64,000 nucleotides of DNA from Jeongeupia naejangsanensis (GCF_016865585.1 NZ_JAESND010000007.1:124001-188000), one strand, 5' to 3'; counted from the first letter of the stretch, positions 33,717 to 43,541 are shown. The notes: generated by a model from the letters alone, not told the origin. Program-made: numbers and translations.

Positions 33717-34429
33717 ACCCGCGTATCCAGTCTCTGCAACTGCAGTTCTACGCCACTGCACCGTATCCATGCAGTTACCTGCCCGAGCAGCTTGCGCGCT
33801 CGCAGGTTGCCGTACCGTCCGAAGTCATCGACGCCCAGAGTTACAGCCAGCTGGTGCAGATCGGCTTTCGCCGCAGCGGCCAGTTTGTCTACCGGCCGCA
33901 TTGCGACCGCTGTCGGGCTTGTGTGCCGGTCCGAATTCCCGTTGATGCTTTCGAGCCCGACCGCAGCCAGCGGCGTGCACAGCAAAAGCACGGCCAGTTG
34001 CGCGCCCGGCTGCTGGGTCTTGAGTATTCCGACGCGCATTTCATGCTTTACCAGCGTTACCAGGCTGCACGCCATGCCGGTGGCGGCATGGATCAGGACG
34101 GGCGCGAGCAGTACGAGAATTTCATCCTCAAAAGCAACGTTGCCAGCTTTCTGGTCGAGTTTCGCGAGGCGGGCCAACTGCGGATGGTCAGCCTGATCGA
34201 CCAGCTCGACGACGGCATGTCATCGGTCTACACCTTCTACGATCCGGACGTGCCGGGCGCCAGCTACGGCGTGTACAACGTGCTGTGGCAGATCAGCCTG
34301 GCCCGGCAGTTCGGCTTGCCCTACCTGTACCTGGGGTACTGGATCGAGCGCTGCGGCAAAATGGCCTACAAGACGCGCTATCAACCGATCGAGGGGTTGG
34401 TGGACAGCGAGTGGCAGCGCTTGCCGTAG
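33713..34429 (+). CDS. bpt: Aspartate/glutamate leucyltransferase (Bpt/Ate-type)
   Basis: A 238-residue aminoacyl-tRNA-protein transferase of the Bpt group, which in bacteria moves Leu onto N-terminal Asp or Glu. Family features: [10 protein letters not shown] near the N-terminus, [24 protein letters not shown] with the conserved cysteines, [34 protein letters not shown] and [20 protein letters not shown]. It acts with Aat in the bacterial N-degron pathway. Coupled to aat by a 4-nt overlap. Confidence 0.96.
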   Translation: MNPRIQSLQLQFYATAPYPCSYLPEQLARSQVAVPSEVIDAQSYSQLVQIGFRRSGQFVYRPHCDRCRACVPVRIPVDAFEPDRSQRRAQQKHGQLRARLLGLEYSDAHFMLYQRYQAARHAGGGMDQDGREQYENFILKSNVASFLVEFREAGQLRMVSLIDQLDDGMSSVYTFYDPDVPGASYGVYNVLWQISLARQFGLPYLYLGYWIERCGKMAYKTRYQPIEGLVDSEWQRLP

Positions 34430-34753
34430 TTACTTGGCGTCGGTCTGCTCGCTGATCTCGATCACCTTCAATCGTGGTCGCAGCGCGCCGGACGACGGCG
34501 TGCGCTCCACGACGCCGCGAACCCGGACGGTTTTGTTCTGCAGTGGCACATACTGTGCTTTTTGCAGTGCGCTCAGCTCCCATTGTTGCGTTGTAGTCAG
34601 CAGTGTCGGCACCGGAAATGGCTCGTTGCCGATCAGCACCAGGGTCCCGTCGGCCGTGACGGTTTGACCCACGGTGTAACCGGGGGCCGCACAGGCCGCC
34701 AGTAGCGGAACTGCGGCAAGAACGGGTATGGCAAACCAGGCGAGGGTACGCAT
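34430..34753 (-). CDS. Small lipoprotein, unknown function
   Basis: A 107-residue lipoprotein. The signal MRTLAWFAIPVLAAVPLLAAC ends in a lipobox with Cys21. The mature part has strands GTLVLIGNEPF, KTVRVRGVVERTP and RLKVIEISEQ, the last two resembling an OB-fold-like core. No family was recognised. The start was placed at the second in-frame ATG because of the signal sequence and a CGGAG ribosome site 8 nt upstream. The stop abuts that of bpt (convergent, no gap). Confidence 0.75.
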   Translation of the reverse strand: MRTLAWFAIPVLAAVPLLAACAAPGYTVGQTVTADGTLVLIGNEPFPVPTLLTTTQQWELSALQKAQYVPLQNKTVRVRGVVERTPSSGALRPRLKVIEISEQTDAK

Positions 34754-34809
34754 CGGACTGCTCCGGAAAAAACGGCCATGCCGGGGCAATGGCCGTTGGG
34801 AGATCGCGT

Positions 34810-36510
34810 TCAGTTCACAATAACGGAAAGCGTGGTACCCGGAGGGACGCTCAGCGTTTCCGAGTAGGTGACGCCTACCGGCTTGCGGACAATCGGGAAG
34901 TGGGCGTAGCCCTGCAGCAAGGTCGGCACCGTGGTCGGGAGCGTGCGCAGATTGGCGTAGTCGGGACCGTTGACGCCCGGCAGGGTAAAGCCGCTGTCGA
35001 TCCGCTGCGGATAGCCGAAGCTGCCCGGTGAGGTGGCGGCCGGCATCAACGCGACGCTGGTACCCCAGCGACGAAGGGCATCGGTGTAGCCGAGGCCGCC
35101 AAACCGCTTGATCGAGTTGTCGAGGAGTTCGGCCGGCTGGCTTGCTGCACTGAAGCTGTTGTTACGCAGGAAGTGCTTGTAGAAGTCGATGCCGTACTGG
35201 CGCAACAGATAACCGCCAAAACTGCCGGCTACGCTGTAGCTGAAGCAGCTCGAATCGATGTCCGAATCCCACACCAGCAGGTTGCAGTTGTAGCCCCCCT
35301 GGCTCAGCCAGTCGGGGAAGCGGCTGTCGCGCGTTGCGTTGTAGCTGGCGTCGAGGCGGTCGCCGACGATGTCTTCCATCATCAACGCGCTCATTTCTTC
35401 CCAACTGGCAGCGAAGCGATTGTCCAGCACGATGCTGCGTTGATAGAAATTGATCATGTGCACGAACTCGTGCGCGAGTGTGCTGACCTGCGTCTTGAGT
35501 CCCCCAGCGCCACCGAGATAAACCGTTTCCGTATCCATGTAGAACGACAACGACTGATTGCTGTGGGCCAGATCCGGGTCACTGGGGTTCTTGACGAAGT
35601 TGTTGAGGCTCCAGAAGTAGCCCAGCAATCCGTAAGGTTTGCTGTCACGCTTGAAATTGACGAAGACGATGTCGATTTCCTGGCTACCGGGGATCAGGTC
35701 GCTATACGGGTGCGTGCCCCATGGCTGACCGGCGAGGCCGGTGACCATCGAGTAAACCGAGTTGGCGCCGTCGGCGAAGCGGCTGGCAATGGTGTCGAGC
35801 TGGGTTTGGGTCAGCTTTCCTGCGCCGAACTCGCCGTTTTCCACCCAGAAGTTGATGACACGCTGATCGCCTGCGGTGACTTTCTTCTGTAGTACCGCCG
35901 TACGCGTTTCGAATCCGCTATCGGCGTCCACTTCCCATGTACGGCTGCTACCCAGTACCGACGCAGCAGGGGCCTTCATTGCCCGCAACGCACCGGCAGC
36001 AGCGAGGTGTTGCGGGCGCTGCGCGAAGTTGCGGACGGCTGCAGGGATGTGGTTCTGAAGGTCGGGGGCTGTTGTGGTCGCTACCGATTTGCGCGAGGCC
36101 AGCGAAGCACTCAGCGTGATCGCCGGCATGGCGACCGGGGTGGCGCGTTGGTTGGTGTAAAGCAGCGTTACGCTCTTGCCGGCGACGCCGCCCAGCGACA
36201 CGGTGACGTTGGCATTGCTCGCGGTCGTGTTGGTGTAGCGCCAGGCGCCGACGCCGCTCCCCGAATAGACCGGGCCGCTGGCACCGCAACCGGGGCCGGC
36301 GCAGTCCACGCCAAAGGTATTGTCGCTGACAAACGGAGGCGGGTTGACCGGTGAGGGCGTGGGGGCCGGCGTCGGCACCGGTGTGGGTGTCGGCACGGGT
36401 GTCGGTGCTGGCGCCGGTGCCGAACTGCCACTGCTCCCGCCACCACCACCGCAGGCTGCGACGAGGGATGCGGCGAGGAGGGCTGCGAGTGTCCGGTTCT
36501 GGAGGGGCAT
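34810..36510 (-). CDS. M30-family (hyicolysin-like) metalloprotease lipoprotein
   Basis: A 566-residue exported protein. The lipobox LVAAC gives acylated Cys20, followed by five Gly and a Pro-Thr/Pro-Ala repeat linker (about 31-60). A beta-rich region follows (about 65-210), then a metalloprotease domain with HEFVH at 347-351 and WEEMSALMMED at 370-380, whose Glu may be the third zinc ligand as in M30 peptidases. GYFWSLNNF and SFYMDTETVYL precede the motif. Surface or periplasmic proteolysis is expected; the target is unknown. Four Cys residues in the beta-rich part (DCAGPGCGAS) could make a disulfide. Confidence 0.82.
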   Translation of the reverse strand: MPLQNRTLAALLAASLVAACGGGGGSSGSSAPAPAPTPVPTPTPVPTPAPTPSPVNPPPFVSDNTFGVDCAGPGCGASGPVYSGSGVGAWRYTNTTASNANVTVSLGGVAGKSVTLLYTNQRATPVAMPAITLSASLASRKSVATTTAPDLQNHIPAAVRNFAQRPQHLAAAGALRAMKAPAASVLGSSRTWEVDADSGFETRTAVLQKKVTAGDQRVINFWVENGEFGAGKLTQTQLDTIASRFADGANSVYSMVTGLAGQPWGTHPYSDLIPGSQEIDIVFVNFKRDSKPYGLLGYFWSLNNFVKNPSDPDLAHSNQSLSFYMDTETVYLGGAGGLKTQVSTLAHEFVHMINFYQRSIVLDNRFAASWEEMSALMMEDIVGDRLDASYNATRDSRFPDWLSQGGYNCNLLVWDSDIDSSCFSYSVAGSFGGYLLRQYGIDFYKHFLRNNSFSAASQPAELLDNSIKRFGGLGYTDALRRWGTSVALMPAATSPGSFGYPQRIDSGFTLPGVNGPDYANLRTLPTTVPTLLQGYAHFPIVRKPVGVTYSETLSVPPGTTLSVIVN

Positions 36511-36696
36511 GGTGGGTCTGCGGGAAATGATCGAGCGTGGGCCGTGTTGCGGCATTCTGAGCGGATACTAAATTCGAGTAATTTTTGTGTAAATAAATAT
36601 CGAAAACGCAGGTCACGAGTGGCGTATTTCTGTGTCGGGTGGTTGTGTTTCCGGCCTTTCCCAAGCCGATTGCTGACGTGCCGGAGGTGTAGAAAA

Positions 36697-36726
36697 ACAA
36701 AAAACCCGGCTTGTGCCGGGCTTTTT
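36697..36726 (-). terminator. prlC terminator
   Basis: CCCGGC-ACAA-GCCGGG hairpin with A and T runs on both sides, 18 nt past the prlC stop. On the minus strand it reads out into TTTTTTG. Confidence 0.9.
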
Positions 36727-36743
36727 CTGATGGAGTAGCGGAT

Positions 36744-38786
36744 TCAGCCGGACAGGCCGTTGTGGCGCAGCAAAGCGTCGATGTCGGGTTTGCGGCCACG
36801 GAAGGCAGTGAAGCTTTCCAGCGCCGGGCGGCTGCCGCCACGCGCGAGAACTTCGTGGCGGAATCGGGCGCCGACGGTGGCATCGACCACGTTGCCACTG
36901 GTTTTGGCGGCCTCCTCGAACGCCGCGTAGGCATCGGCACTGAGCACTTCAGCCCACTTGTAGCTGTAGTAACCGGCCGCGTAACCGCCGGCAAAAATGT
37001 GGCTGAAGCTTTGCGGAAAACGGTTGTAGTCCGGCGGTGTGGGCATGCCGAGTTCCTGCTGGATCTGCAGTGCCTCGGTCTGCGGGTCGACTTCGCCGGT
37101 GTTGCCGTGCAAGGCCATGTCGAAGATCGAGAAATACAGCTGGCGCTGCATGCCCGAGCCGGACTGGAAGTTTTTGGCGGCGAGCATCTTGTCGTACAGC
37201 GATTTCGGCAGCGAATCCCCGCTGTCGACGTGCCGGGTCAGTTGCGGCAGCACCTGCCATTCCCAGGCGAAGTTCTCCATGAACTGGCTCGGCAGCTCGA
37301 CGGCATCCCACTCGACGCCGGAAATACCCGACACCGACAGCTCGTCGACTTCGGTCAGCAGGTGATGCAGCGCGTGACCGGTTTCGTGGAACAGCGTGAT
37401 CACGTCGTCATGCGGCAACAGTGCCGGCTTGCCTTCGACGCCCTTGGCGAAGTTGCAGACGATCAGTGCCACCGGTGTCTGGACCGAGCCATCGGCGAGT
37501 TTGCGACGACCGCGGACGTCGTTCATCCACGCGCCGCCCTGTTTGCCTTCACGGGCGTACAGGTCGAGGTACAGTCCGCCGACGAGCGAGCCGTCCCTGT
37601 TCTTCAGGTCATAGAAGCGCACGTCCGGATGCCAGACCGGTGCCGCGCCCGGGACGAACTGCAGGCCGTACAGCTGTTCGACCAGCCGAAACAGACCGTC
37701 GAGGACCTTCGGTTCGGTGAAGTACTGCTTCACTTCCTGTTCGCTGAACGCGTACTTTTCCTCGCGGATGCGTTCGGAGACGAAGCCGACGTCCCACGCT
37801 TCCAGCGTGTCGTAGCCCAGACTGGCTTTGGCCCAGGCTTCCATTTCGGCACGATCGGCCTGCATGTGCGGCTTGGCACGTGCGGCAAGGTCGCGCAGGA
37901 AGCCGAGCACCTGCGCCGGCGTTTCGGCCATCTTGGTCGCCAGCGATTCTTCGCTGAAGCTGGCGAAGCCGAGCATCTGCGCGCCTTCCTGGCGCAGCGC
38001 ATGGATTTCCTTGATCAGCGGCGTGTTGTCGCGTTCGGCCGGGCCGAATTCGGACGCGCGGGTCACATAGGCGTGGTACAGCGTCTCGCGCAGCTGGCGG
38101 TTTTCGGCGAACTGCATCACCGGCAGATAGCTCGGCATTTTCAGCGTGACCTTCCAGCCGGTTTTACCATCGGCTTCGGCGCCGGCGCGTGCGGCGGCTT
38201 TCCAGTCGTCGGGCAAGCCGGCGAGTTCGGCCTCGTTGTCGACATACAGCGCGAACGCGTCGGTCGCGTCGAGGACGTTCTGGGCAAACTTGGTCGTCAG
38301 TTCGGACGAGCGCTCCTCGATCTGCATGAAGCGTTCTTTCTGATCGTCAGGCAGTTCGGCACCCGACAGTTTGAAGTCGCGGATTGCGTGTTCGACGATG
38401 GTGCGGCGGGTTTCGTCGTAGCTTGCAAACTCCGGGCTGGCCGCCAGCAGTTTCCAGCGTGCGTAGAGGTTCTCGTTCTGGCCCAGCTCGGTATAGAAAT
38501 TCGAGATGCGCGGGATATTGGCGTTGTAGACCTCGCGCAATTCCGGTGTGTTGACCACCGACTCCAGATGCGCGACGGCGCCCCATGCGCGGCCCAGCTG
38601 CTCCATCGCATCCTCGGACGGTGCGACGAACGAATCCCACGTTGGCGATTCGACGGTTTCGGCTTGGGCGACCGCTTTGCGTGCCGCCTCGAGCAGCACG
38701 TCCAGCGCCGGGTTCACGTGTTCGGGGCGGATGGCGTCGTACTGGGGCAGGCCGGTCAGGTCGAGCAGCGGGTTGGTCTGGGTCAT
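36744..38786 (-). CDS. prlC: Oligopeptidase A (M3 metallopeptidase)
   Basis: A 680-residue cytoplasmic zinc oligopeptidase that clears short peptides and cleaved signal peptides. The zinc motif HETGHALHH begins at His467, with the third-ligand Glu about 25 residues on (SGVEWDAVELPSQFMENF). The N-terminus NPLLDLTGLPQYDAIRPEHV and the C-terminal FRHEVLARGGSRPALESFTAFRGRKPDIDALL are diagnostic of the family. Full length. It is divergent from the gamma-carbonic anhydrase gene and ends in a good terminator. Confidence 0.97.
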   Translation of the reverse strand: MTQTNPLLDLTGLPQYDAIRPEHVNPALDVLLEAARKAVAQAETVESPTWDSFVAPSEDAMEQLGRAWGAVAHLESVVNTPELREVYNANIPRISNFYTELGQNENLYARWKLLAASPEFASYDETRRTIVEHAIRDFKLSGAELPDDQKERFMQIEERSSELTTKFAQNVLDATDAFALYVDNEAELAGLPDDWKAAARAGAEADGKTGWKVTLKMPSYLPVMQFAENRQLRETLYHAYVTRASEFGPAERDNTPLIKEIHALRQEGAQMLGFASFSEESLATKMAETPAQVLGFLRDLAARAKPHMQADRAEMEAWAKASLGYDTLEAWDVGFVSERIREEKYAFSEQEVKQYFTEPKVLDGLFRLVEQLYGLQFVPGAAPVWHPDVRFYDLKNRDGSLVGGLYLDLYAREGKQGGAWMNDVRGRRKLADGSVQTPVALIVCNFAKGVEGKPALLPHDDVITLFHETGHALHHLLTEVDELSVSGISGVEWDAVELPSQFMENFAWEWQVLPQLTRHVDSGDSLPKSLYDKMLAAKNFQSGSGMQRQLYFSIFDMALHGNTGEVDPQTEALQIQQELGMPTPPDYNRFPQSFSHIFAGGYAAGYYSYKWAEVLSADAYAAFEEAAKTSGNVVDATVGARFRHEVLARGGSRPALESFTAFRGRKPDIDALLRHNGLSG

Positions 38787-38880
38787 TGTGAGGTCTCGGG
38801 TAGAATCGTCTTAACAGCGTAGATGCGCCTTGCGCGCGTGCTTTTCAAGGTCAAACCACGACAGGATTTCAAGGATAGTC

Positions 38881-39423
38881 ATGGCAATCGAACAATTCGA
38901 CGGAATCACGCCGGTACTCGGTGACGGAGCCTGGGTGCATGCAAGCGCGCAGGTCATCGGCGACGTTTTTCTTCGCAGCAATTCCTCCATCTGGCCCGGT
39001 GCGGTGCTGCGCGGCGACGTCAACCACATCCAGATCGGTCACGATTCGAACGTGCAGGACTGCAGCGTGCTGCACGTGACGCACAAGCGTCCGGACGATC
39101 CGGAAGGCGCGCCGCTGATCATCGGTGACCGCGTCACCATCGGCCACGCGGTGATCCTGCACGGCTGCACCATCGGCAACGAGGTGCTGGTCGGCATGGG
39201 CACGATCATTCTCGACCGCGTCGTGGTGGAGGACCGGGTGATGATCGGTGCCGGTTCGCTGGTGCCGCAGGGCAAGGTGCTCGAGTCGGGCTATTTGTAT
39301 CTGGGTCGGCCGGTGAAGCAGGTGCGGCCGCTGACAGAGGAAGAACTGGCGCATTTCAACTATTCGGCGGCGCACTACGTGCGGCTGATGAAGAAGTACC
39401 GCGATCAGCCGGCAACGTCCTGA
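38881..39423 (+). CDS. Gamma-carbonic anhydrase-like protein (YrdA type)
   Basis: A 180-residue left-handed beta-helix protein of the hexapeptide-repeat family. Repeats such as [39 protein letters not shown] and [21 protein letters not shown] run from about 20 to 130. Metal-site histidines occur in SVLHVTH, TIGHAV and ILHGC. Relatives bind zinc or iron, but carbonic anhydrase activity is often missing. AAGGAT lies 6 nt before the ATG. It starts a dense plus-strand block, with tmk 19 nt downstream. Confidence 0.93.
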   Translation: MAIEQFDGITPVLGDGAWVHASAQVIGDVFLRSNSSIWPGAVLRGDVNHIQIGHDSNVQDCSVLHVTHKRPDDPEGAPLIIGDRVTIGHAVILHGCTIGNEVLVGMGTIILDRVVVEDRVMIGAGSLVPQGKVLESGYLYLGRPVKQVRPLTEEELAHFNYSAAHYVRLMKKYRDQPATS

Positions 39424-39442
39424 GCGTGAGACAATCGGCGTC

Positions 39443-40105
39443 ATGTCCGAACATCTTTCCGAACTGAGTTTGTTGCCGGCGCGCTTCATCAGCGTCGAAG
39501 GCGTCGATGGCGCCGGCAAGAGCACCCAGCTGGCGTGGCTGGCAGACTGGCTGAATGGCCGCGGCATCACGCCGGTGCTGACGCGGGAGCCCGGTGGCAC
39601 GCCGCTGGGCGAGAAGCTGCGCGCGCTGCTGCTGTCCGAGCCGATGGATCTGGAAACCGAGGCGCTGCTGATGTTTGCCGCGCGGCGCGAGCATCTGGCG
39701 ACGGTGATCGAGCCGGCGCTGGCGCGCGGCGAGTGGGTCGTCAGCGACCGCTTCACCGATGCGACGTGGGCATTCCAGGTCGGCGGGCGCGGACTCGATC
39801 CGGCCAAGTTCGCCGCGCTGGAAAACTGGGTGCAGCAACGCGGCGAAACGCTGCTGCAACCGCATCTGACCTTGGTGTTCGACGTGCCCCCCGACGTCGG
39901 TCAGGCGCGCATGGCCGGGCGCGATGCGCTCGACCGTTTCGAGCAGGAAGCCGCCGATTTTCATGCCCGCGTCCGCGCCGCCTATCTGCAACGCGCCGAA
40001 GCCGATCCGCACCGGGTCAAGGTGATCGACGCCGCGCGCAGCATCGAGGCGATTCAGGCCGATCTGGCCATCGACGTGCCGCGCTGGCTGCGGGGCGAAG
40101 CATGA
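39443..40105 (+). CDS. tmk: Thymidylate kinase
   Basis: A 220-residue P-loop kinase converting dTMP to dTDP. The Walker A loop [11 protein letters not shown] is at 19-29; [18 protein letters not shown] follows as in all Tmk proteins, then [17 protein letters not shown] and the lid segment. [22 protein letters not shown] is a family block. The N-terminus is 10 residues longer than E. coli Tmk. The stop overlaps holB by 4 nt, giving the common tmk-holB pair. Confidence 0.97.
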   Translation: MSEHLSELSLLPARFISVEGVDGAGKSTQLAWLADWLNGRGITPVLTREPGGTPLGEKLRALLLSEPMDLETEALLMFAARREHLATVIEPALARGEWVVSDRFTDATWAFQVGGRGLDPAKFAALENWVQQRGETLLQPHLTLVFDVPPDVGQARMAGRDALDRFEQEAADFHARVRAAYLQRAEADPHRVKVIDAARSIEAIQADLAIDVPRWLRGEA

Positions 40106-41133
40106 GCGATTACAGTCTGTACCCGTGGCAGGCCGTGCCGTGGCGGGCGCTGACGGCGAATCTGTCCCAGTTGCCGCATGCGCTGCTGCTGACCGGGGCG
40201 GCCGGTATCGGCAAGCGGCGCTTTGCAGAGCGGCTTGCCGCGATGCTGCTGTGCGAATCGGCCGACCGGCGTGCCGCACCGTGTGGTGTCTGTGACGGCT
40301 GCCGGTGGTTCGCTGCCGGCAATCATCCGGACTACCGTGTGCTGGCGCCGCAGGATGAAGCCGACGAAACGGCCGAGGATGCCAAACCGGCGAAGAAGAA
40401 ATCGGCACTGATCACCGTCGACGACATCCGGGACCTCGGTGACTTCGTCAACCTGACCGCGCACCGTGGCGGCAACCGGATCACGCTGGTCTACCCGGCC
40501 GAGGCGATGAATACGGCTGCGGCCAATGCCTTCCTGAAAACGCTCGAGGAGCCGCCGGCCGGTGCGCGCTTCATTCTGGTGTCGCACCAGTGGCGCCGGC
40601 TGCTGCCTACGATCCGCAGTCGTTGCCGGGTTTTCCCGCTGCCGATGCCGGTGCCGGAGCTGGCGGCACGCTGGCTGGGCGAGCAGGGTGTCGTCAATCC
40701 GCAGCTGCATCTGGCCCACAGCGGCGGTGCGCCGCTGGCGGCGCTCGACGATGCGTCGGCCGAATGGCTGCCGTGGCGCACCAAGCTGCTCGATGCGCTG
40801 GCCAGCCCCGGCGGGCTCGACGTGATCGGGCTGGCCGCCGAATACGACCGGGCCAAGGTCGAGATGACCCTGATCGTCGATTGGTTGCAGAAATGGGTGC
40901 ACGACCTCGTCGCGTTCTCGATGGCCGGCAAAGTCCGTTATTATCCGGATCGGTCCGAAGCGCTGGCCCGACTGGCGCCGCGTGCTGCCGAACTGCCGCG
41001 CTTTGCCGAACGCCTGATCGATGCACGCCGATTGGCGACCCATCCGCTGAACGCACGCCTGAACATCGAGGCGCTGCTTTACGATTATCTGGCCGCCCTC
41101 AAGGGCGCCACGCTCAAGGGAGAGCGACGATGA
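40102..41133 (+). CDS. holB: DNA polymerase III delta' subunit
   Basis: A 343-residue clamp-loader subunit. The Walker-like loop TGAAGIGKR (31-39), zinc-binding cysteines C51/C61/C64/C67 (PCGVCDGC) and the segment [24 protein letters not shown] followed by PTIRSRC (SRC motif) are all typical of delta'. An Ala/Lys-rich insertion ([15 protein letters not shown]) sits before the sensor strand. It works with the other clamp-loader subunits to place the beta clamp on DNA. Overlaps tmk and the PilZ gene by 4 nt each. Confidence 0.96.
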   Translation: MSDYSLYPWQAVPWRALTANLSQLPHALLLTGAAGIGKRRFAERLAAMLLCESADRRAAPCGVCDGCRWFAAGNHPDYRVLAPQDEADETAEDAKPAKKKSALITVDDIRDLGDFVNLTAHRGGNRITLVYPAEAMNTAAANAFLKTLEEPPAGARFILVSHQWRRLLPTIRSRCRVFPLPMPVPELAARWLGEQGVVNPQLHLAHSGGAPLAALDDASAEWLPWRTKLLDALASPGGLDVIGLAAEYDRAKVEMTLIVDWLQKWVHDLVAFSMAGKVRYYPDRSEALARLAPRAAELPRFAERLIDARRLATHPLNARLNIEALLYDYLAALKGATLKGERR

Positions 41134-41498
41134 GCGAAGATTTCCGCCAGCAGGCTACCTCGCGCCCCGGGGTGCTGTCGCTGAACATCAAGGAAAAGGC
41201 CGCGCTCTACGCGTCCTACATGCCTTTCGTCAAAGGTGGCGGCATCTTCATTCCGACCGGCAAGCCGTACAGGCTGGGGGACGAAGTCTTCATGCTGCTT
41301 TCCCTGCTGGACGACCCGGCCAAAATCGCCGTGTCCGGCTACGTGGTCTGGCTGACACCGGCCGGCGCGCACAATAATCACCAGCAGGGCATCGGTGTGC
41401 GTTTTTCCGGCAACGAGGCCGGCGCGCAGGCCAAGGCCAAGATCGAGGGGCTGCTCGGCGGCTATCTGCAAAGCGCCCGGACAACCCACACGATGTAG
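41130..41498 (+). CDS. PilZ domain protein
   Basis: A 122-residue single-domain PilZ protein of the type IV pilus kind: RPGVLSLNIKEKAALYASYMPFVKGGGIFIP, then DDPAKIAVSGYVVWLTPAG and QGIGVRFSGNEA. The c-di-GMP-binding RxxxR and DxSxxG motifs are absent, as in canonical PilZ of pilus biogenesis, which does not bind c-di-GMP. The position after holB is conserved in beta- and gammaproteobacteria. Starts with a 4-nt overlap (ATGA). Confidence 0.93.
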   Translation: MSEDFRQQATSRPGVLSLNIKEKAALYASYMPFVKGGGIFIPTGKPYRLGDEVFMLLSLLDDPAKIAVSGYVVWLTPAGAHNNHQQGIGVRFSGNEAGAQAKAKIEGLLGGYLQSARTTHTM

Positions 41499-41574
41499 CC
41501 CGTTCTGGATACGGGACCACGATGATTTACACTCAGGGCTGCATTGCAGCCCTGTGCCGTTTCAAGAGATAGCC

Positions 41575-42351
41575 ATGTTTGTCGATTCGCACTGCCACAT
41601 CAATTTTCCCGAGCTCGCCGAACGCCGCGAGGAACTGCTCGCCGCGATGGCCGAGAACCGCGTCAGCCATGCACTGTGCGTGTCGGTGAACCTGCCCGAG
41701 TGGCCGAGCGTGATCGCGATGGCCGAATCGGCACCGAACCTGTTCGCCTCGGTCGGCGTGCATCCGGACTACGAAGACGTGGACGAGCCGACCGTCGAGG
41801 GGCTGGTCGAGCTGGCCAGGCATCCGAAGGTGATCGCGATCGGCGAAACCGGGCTCGACTACTACCGGCTCGAAGGTGATCTCGAGTGGCAGCGCGAACG
41901 TTTCCGCGTGCATATCCGCGCCGCGAAACAGACCGGGCTGCCGCTGATCATCCATACCCGTTCGGCATCCGACGACACGATCCGCATCCTCAGGGAAGAG
42001 GGCGCCGATATGGTCGGCGGCGTGATGCACTGTTTCACCGAGAGCTGGCAGGTGGCGCAGGCCGCTATGGAACTGGGTTTCTACATCTCGTTCTCCGGCA
42101 TCGTCACCTTCAAAAAGGCCGAAGAACTCAAGGAAGTAGCGAAGCTGGTACCGCTCGAACGGATGCTGATCGAGACCGATTCGCCGTATCTGGCGCCGAT
42201 GCCGTTCCGCGGCAAGACCAACCAGCCGGCCTGGGTGCGTCACGTCGGCGAGCACATCGCCGACCTGCGCGGTATCCCGGTCGCTGAAGTCGCCGAGGCC
42301 ACGACCGCGAACTTCTTCAAGCTGTTTGCCAGGGCGCAGGCCGCGGCATGA
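41575..42351 (+). CDS. TatD-family metal-dependent hydrolase (DNase)
   Basis: A 258-residue TIM-barrel hydrolase. Metal ligands: DSHCHINF (His6, His8), Glu in AIGETGLDYYR, His in LPLIIHTRSA and GVMHCFTES, and Asp in IETDSPYLAPMPFRGKTNQP. TatD-type enzymes act as 3'-5' exonucleases or DNA-repair nucleases. The start is 76 nt past the PilZ stop with AAGAGA upstream. Its stop overlaps the MBL-fold gene by 4 nt. Confidence 0.95.
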   Translation: MFVDSHCHINFPELAERREELLAAMAENRVSHALCVSVNLPEWPSVIAMAESAPNLFASVGVHPDYEDVDEPTVEGLVELARHPKVIAIGETGLDYYRLEGDLEWQRERFRVHIRAAKQTGLPLIIHTRSASDDTIRILREEGADMVGGVMHCFTESWQVAQAAMELGFYISFSGIVTFKKAEELKEVAKLVPLERMLIETDSPYLAPMPFRGKTNQPAWVRHVGEHIADLRGIPVAEVAEATTANFFKLFARAQAAA

Positions 42352-43139
42352 GTAGCAAGGTCGAGGTCACGCTGCTCGGTGTCGGCTCCAGCGGTGGTTC
42401 GCCGGCACTCGGCTGTACCTGCCCGACGTGCGTATCGGATGATCCGCGCAACCGGCGCACGCGTGCCTCGGCAGTGATCCGTGCCGGCGGGCAGACTTTC
42501 CTGATCGATACCGGACCTGACCTGCGGTTGCAGGCGCTGCGTGAAAACCTGCTGCGGGTCGACGCGGTGCTGTACACGCACCCGCATGCCGACCATCTGA
42601 ACGGCATCGATGACCTGCGTGCCTGGTGCTGGTTGCAGAAGGCCGCGCTGCCGGTGTTCGGTAACCGCTTGATGCTGACGCACATCCGCGAACGCTTCCC
42701 GTACACGCTGTTCGCGCCGAACGAGTACTGGGACAAACCGGTGCTGCAGCTGCACGAGGTCGAGCACGAACCGTTCGAGTTCAACGGCGTCACCGTCGTG
42801 CCGATTCCGCTGCTGCACGGCAAATGGCCGATCCTGGGCTTTCGCATCGGCGATGTGGCCTACCTGACGGATGTCTCGGATATCCCCGAATCCAGCCTGC
42901 CCTTGCTGGAAGGGCTCGACGTCCTGTTGCTCGACTGCCTGCGCAATCAGCCGCACCCCACGCACCTGAGCGTTGATCAGGCGCTGGCTGCCGCAACGCG
43001 GATCGATGCGCGTCAGACCGTGCTGATCCACATGACGCACGAACTCGAATACCACGCCCTGTCGGCTCGTCTGCCAGAGAAGGTTGTCGTTGGCTACGAT
43101 GGCATGACACTTGTCAGCGAGAGGGCGGGCCATGGCTAA
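42348..43139 (+). CDS. MBL-fold metallo-hydrolase (PhnP-like)
   Basis: A 263-residue metallo-beta-lactamase-fold phosphodiesterase-like protein. The zinc motif THPHADH at 77-83 and DTGPDLRLQ precede IPLLHGKWPILGFRIGDVAYLTDVS. The N-terminal cysteines CTCPTC (23-28) are the extra zinc site of PhnP-type enzymes. PhnP hydrolyses cyclic ribose phosphates; here there are no phn genes nearby, so another phosphodiester is possible. Start and stop both overlap the neighbouring genes (4 and 8 nt). Confidence 0.93.
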   Translation: MSSKVEVTLLGVGSSGGSPALGCTCPTCVSDDPRNRRTRASAVIRAGGQTFLIDTGPDLRLQALRENLLRVDAVLYTHPHADHLNGIDDLRAWCWLQKAALPVFGNRLMLTHIRERFPYTLFAPNEYWDKPVLQLHEVEHEPFEFNGVTVVPIPLLHGKWPILGFRIGDVAYLTDVSDIPESSLPLLEGLDVLLLDCLRNQPHPTHLSVDQALAAATRIDARQTVLIHMTHELEYHALSARLPEKVVVGYDGMTLVSERAGHG

Positions 43140-43506
43140 TGGTCGATTCAACGTACTGGGCGAGCCGCTGGTGCCCTGCAGCATCACGCCGCTGACCGGC
43201 TTCCGGCGCGACGGTTGCTGTGCCGAGCATGCCGATGATCCCGGCCAGCACACGGTGTGTACGCGCCTGACCGGTGATTTCCTCGCGTTTTCCCGCGAGC
43301 AGGGCAACGACCTGAGCACGCCCCGTCCCGAGTACGGCTTTCCGGGGCTCAAGCCCGGCGACCACTGGTGCGTGTGTGCCGCGCGCTGGGTCGAGGCCTT
43401 GCTGGCCGGGCATGCGCCGCCGATCATTCTGGCGGCGACCGACGAGTCGATTCTCGACGCGGTGTCGCTGGAAACGCTGGTCGCCTACGCCGTCGACCGG
43501 CCTTGA
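43132..43506 (+). CDS. DUF2237 family protein
   Basis: A 124-residue protein: NVLGEPLVPCSITPLTGFRRDGCCAEHADDPGQHTVCTRLTGDFL, then DFLAFSREQGNDLSTPRPEYGFPGLKPGDHWCVCAARWVEAL and LVAYAVDR. All are family blocks of DUF2237, with five conserved Cys that suggest metal binding. Function unknown. It closes the run and is followed by a terminator 10 nt past its stop. Confidence 0.92.
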   Translation: MANGRFNVLGEPLVPCSITPLTGFRRDGCCAEHADDPGQHTVCTRLTGDFLAFSREQGNDLSTPRPEYGFPGLKPGDHWCVCAARWVEALLAGHAPPIILAATDESILDAVSLETLVAYAVDRP

Positions 43507-43515
43507 GTCGATGTG

Positions 43516-43541
43516 AAAACGGCGCCTTGCGGCGCCGTTTT
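43516..43541 (+). terminator. Bidirectional terminator
   Basis: AAAACGGCGCC-TTGC-GGCGCCGTTTT. It serves the plus-strand DUF2237 gene and the convergent minus-strand gene. Confidence 0.9.

Noticed and set aside
36711-38822. Long plus-strand open frame opposite prlC
   Set aside because: Antisense of oligopeptidase A; no motif, no ribosome site, and composition is that of a shadow frame.
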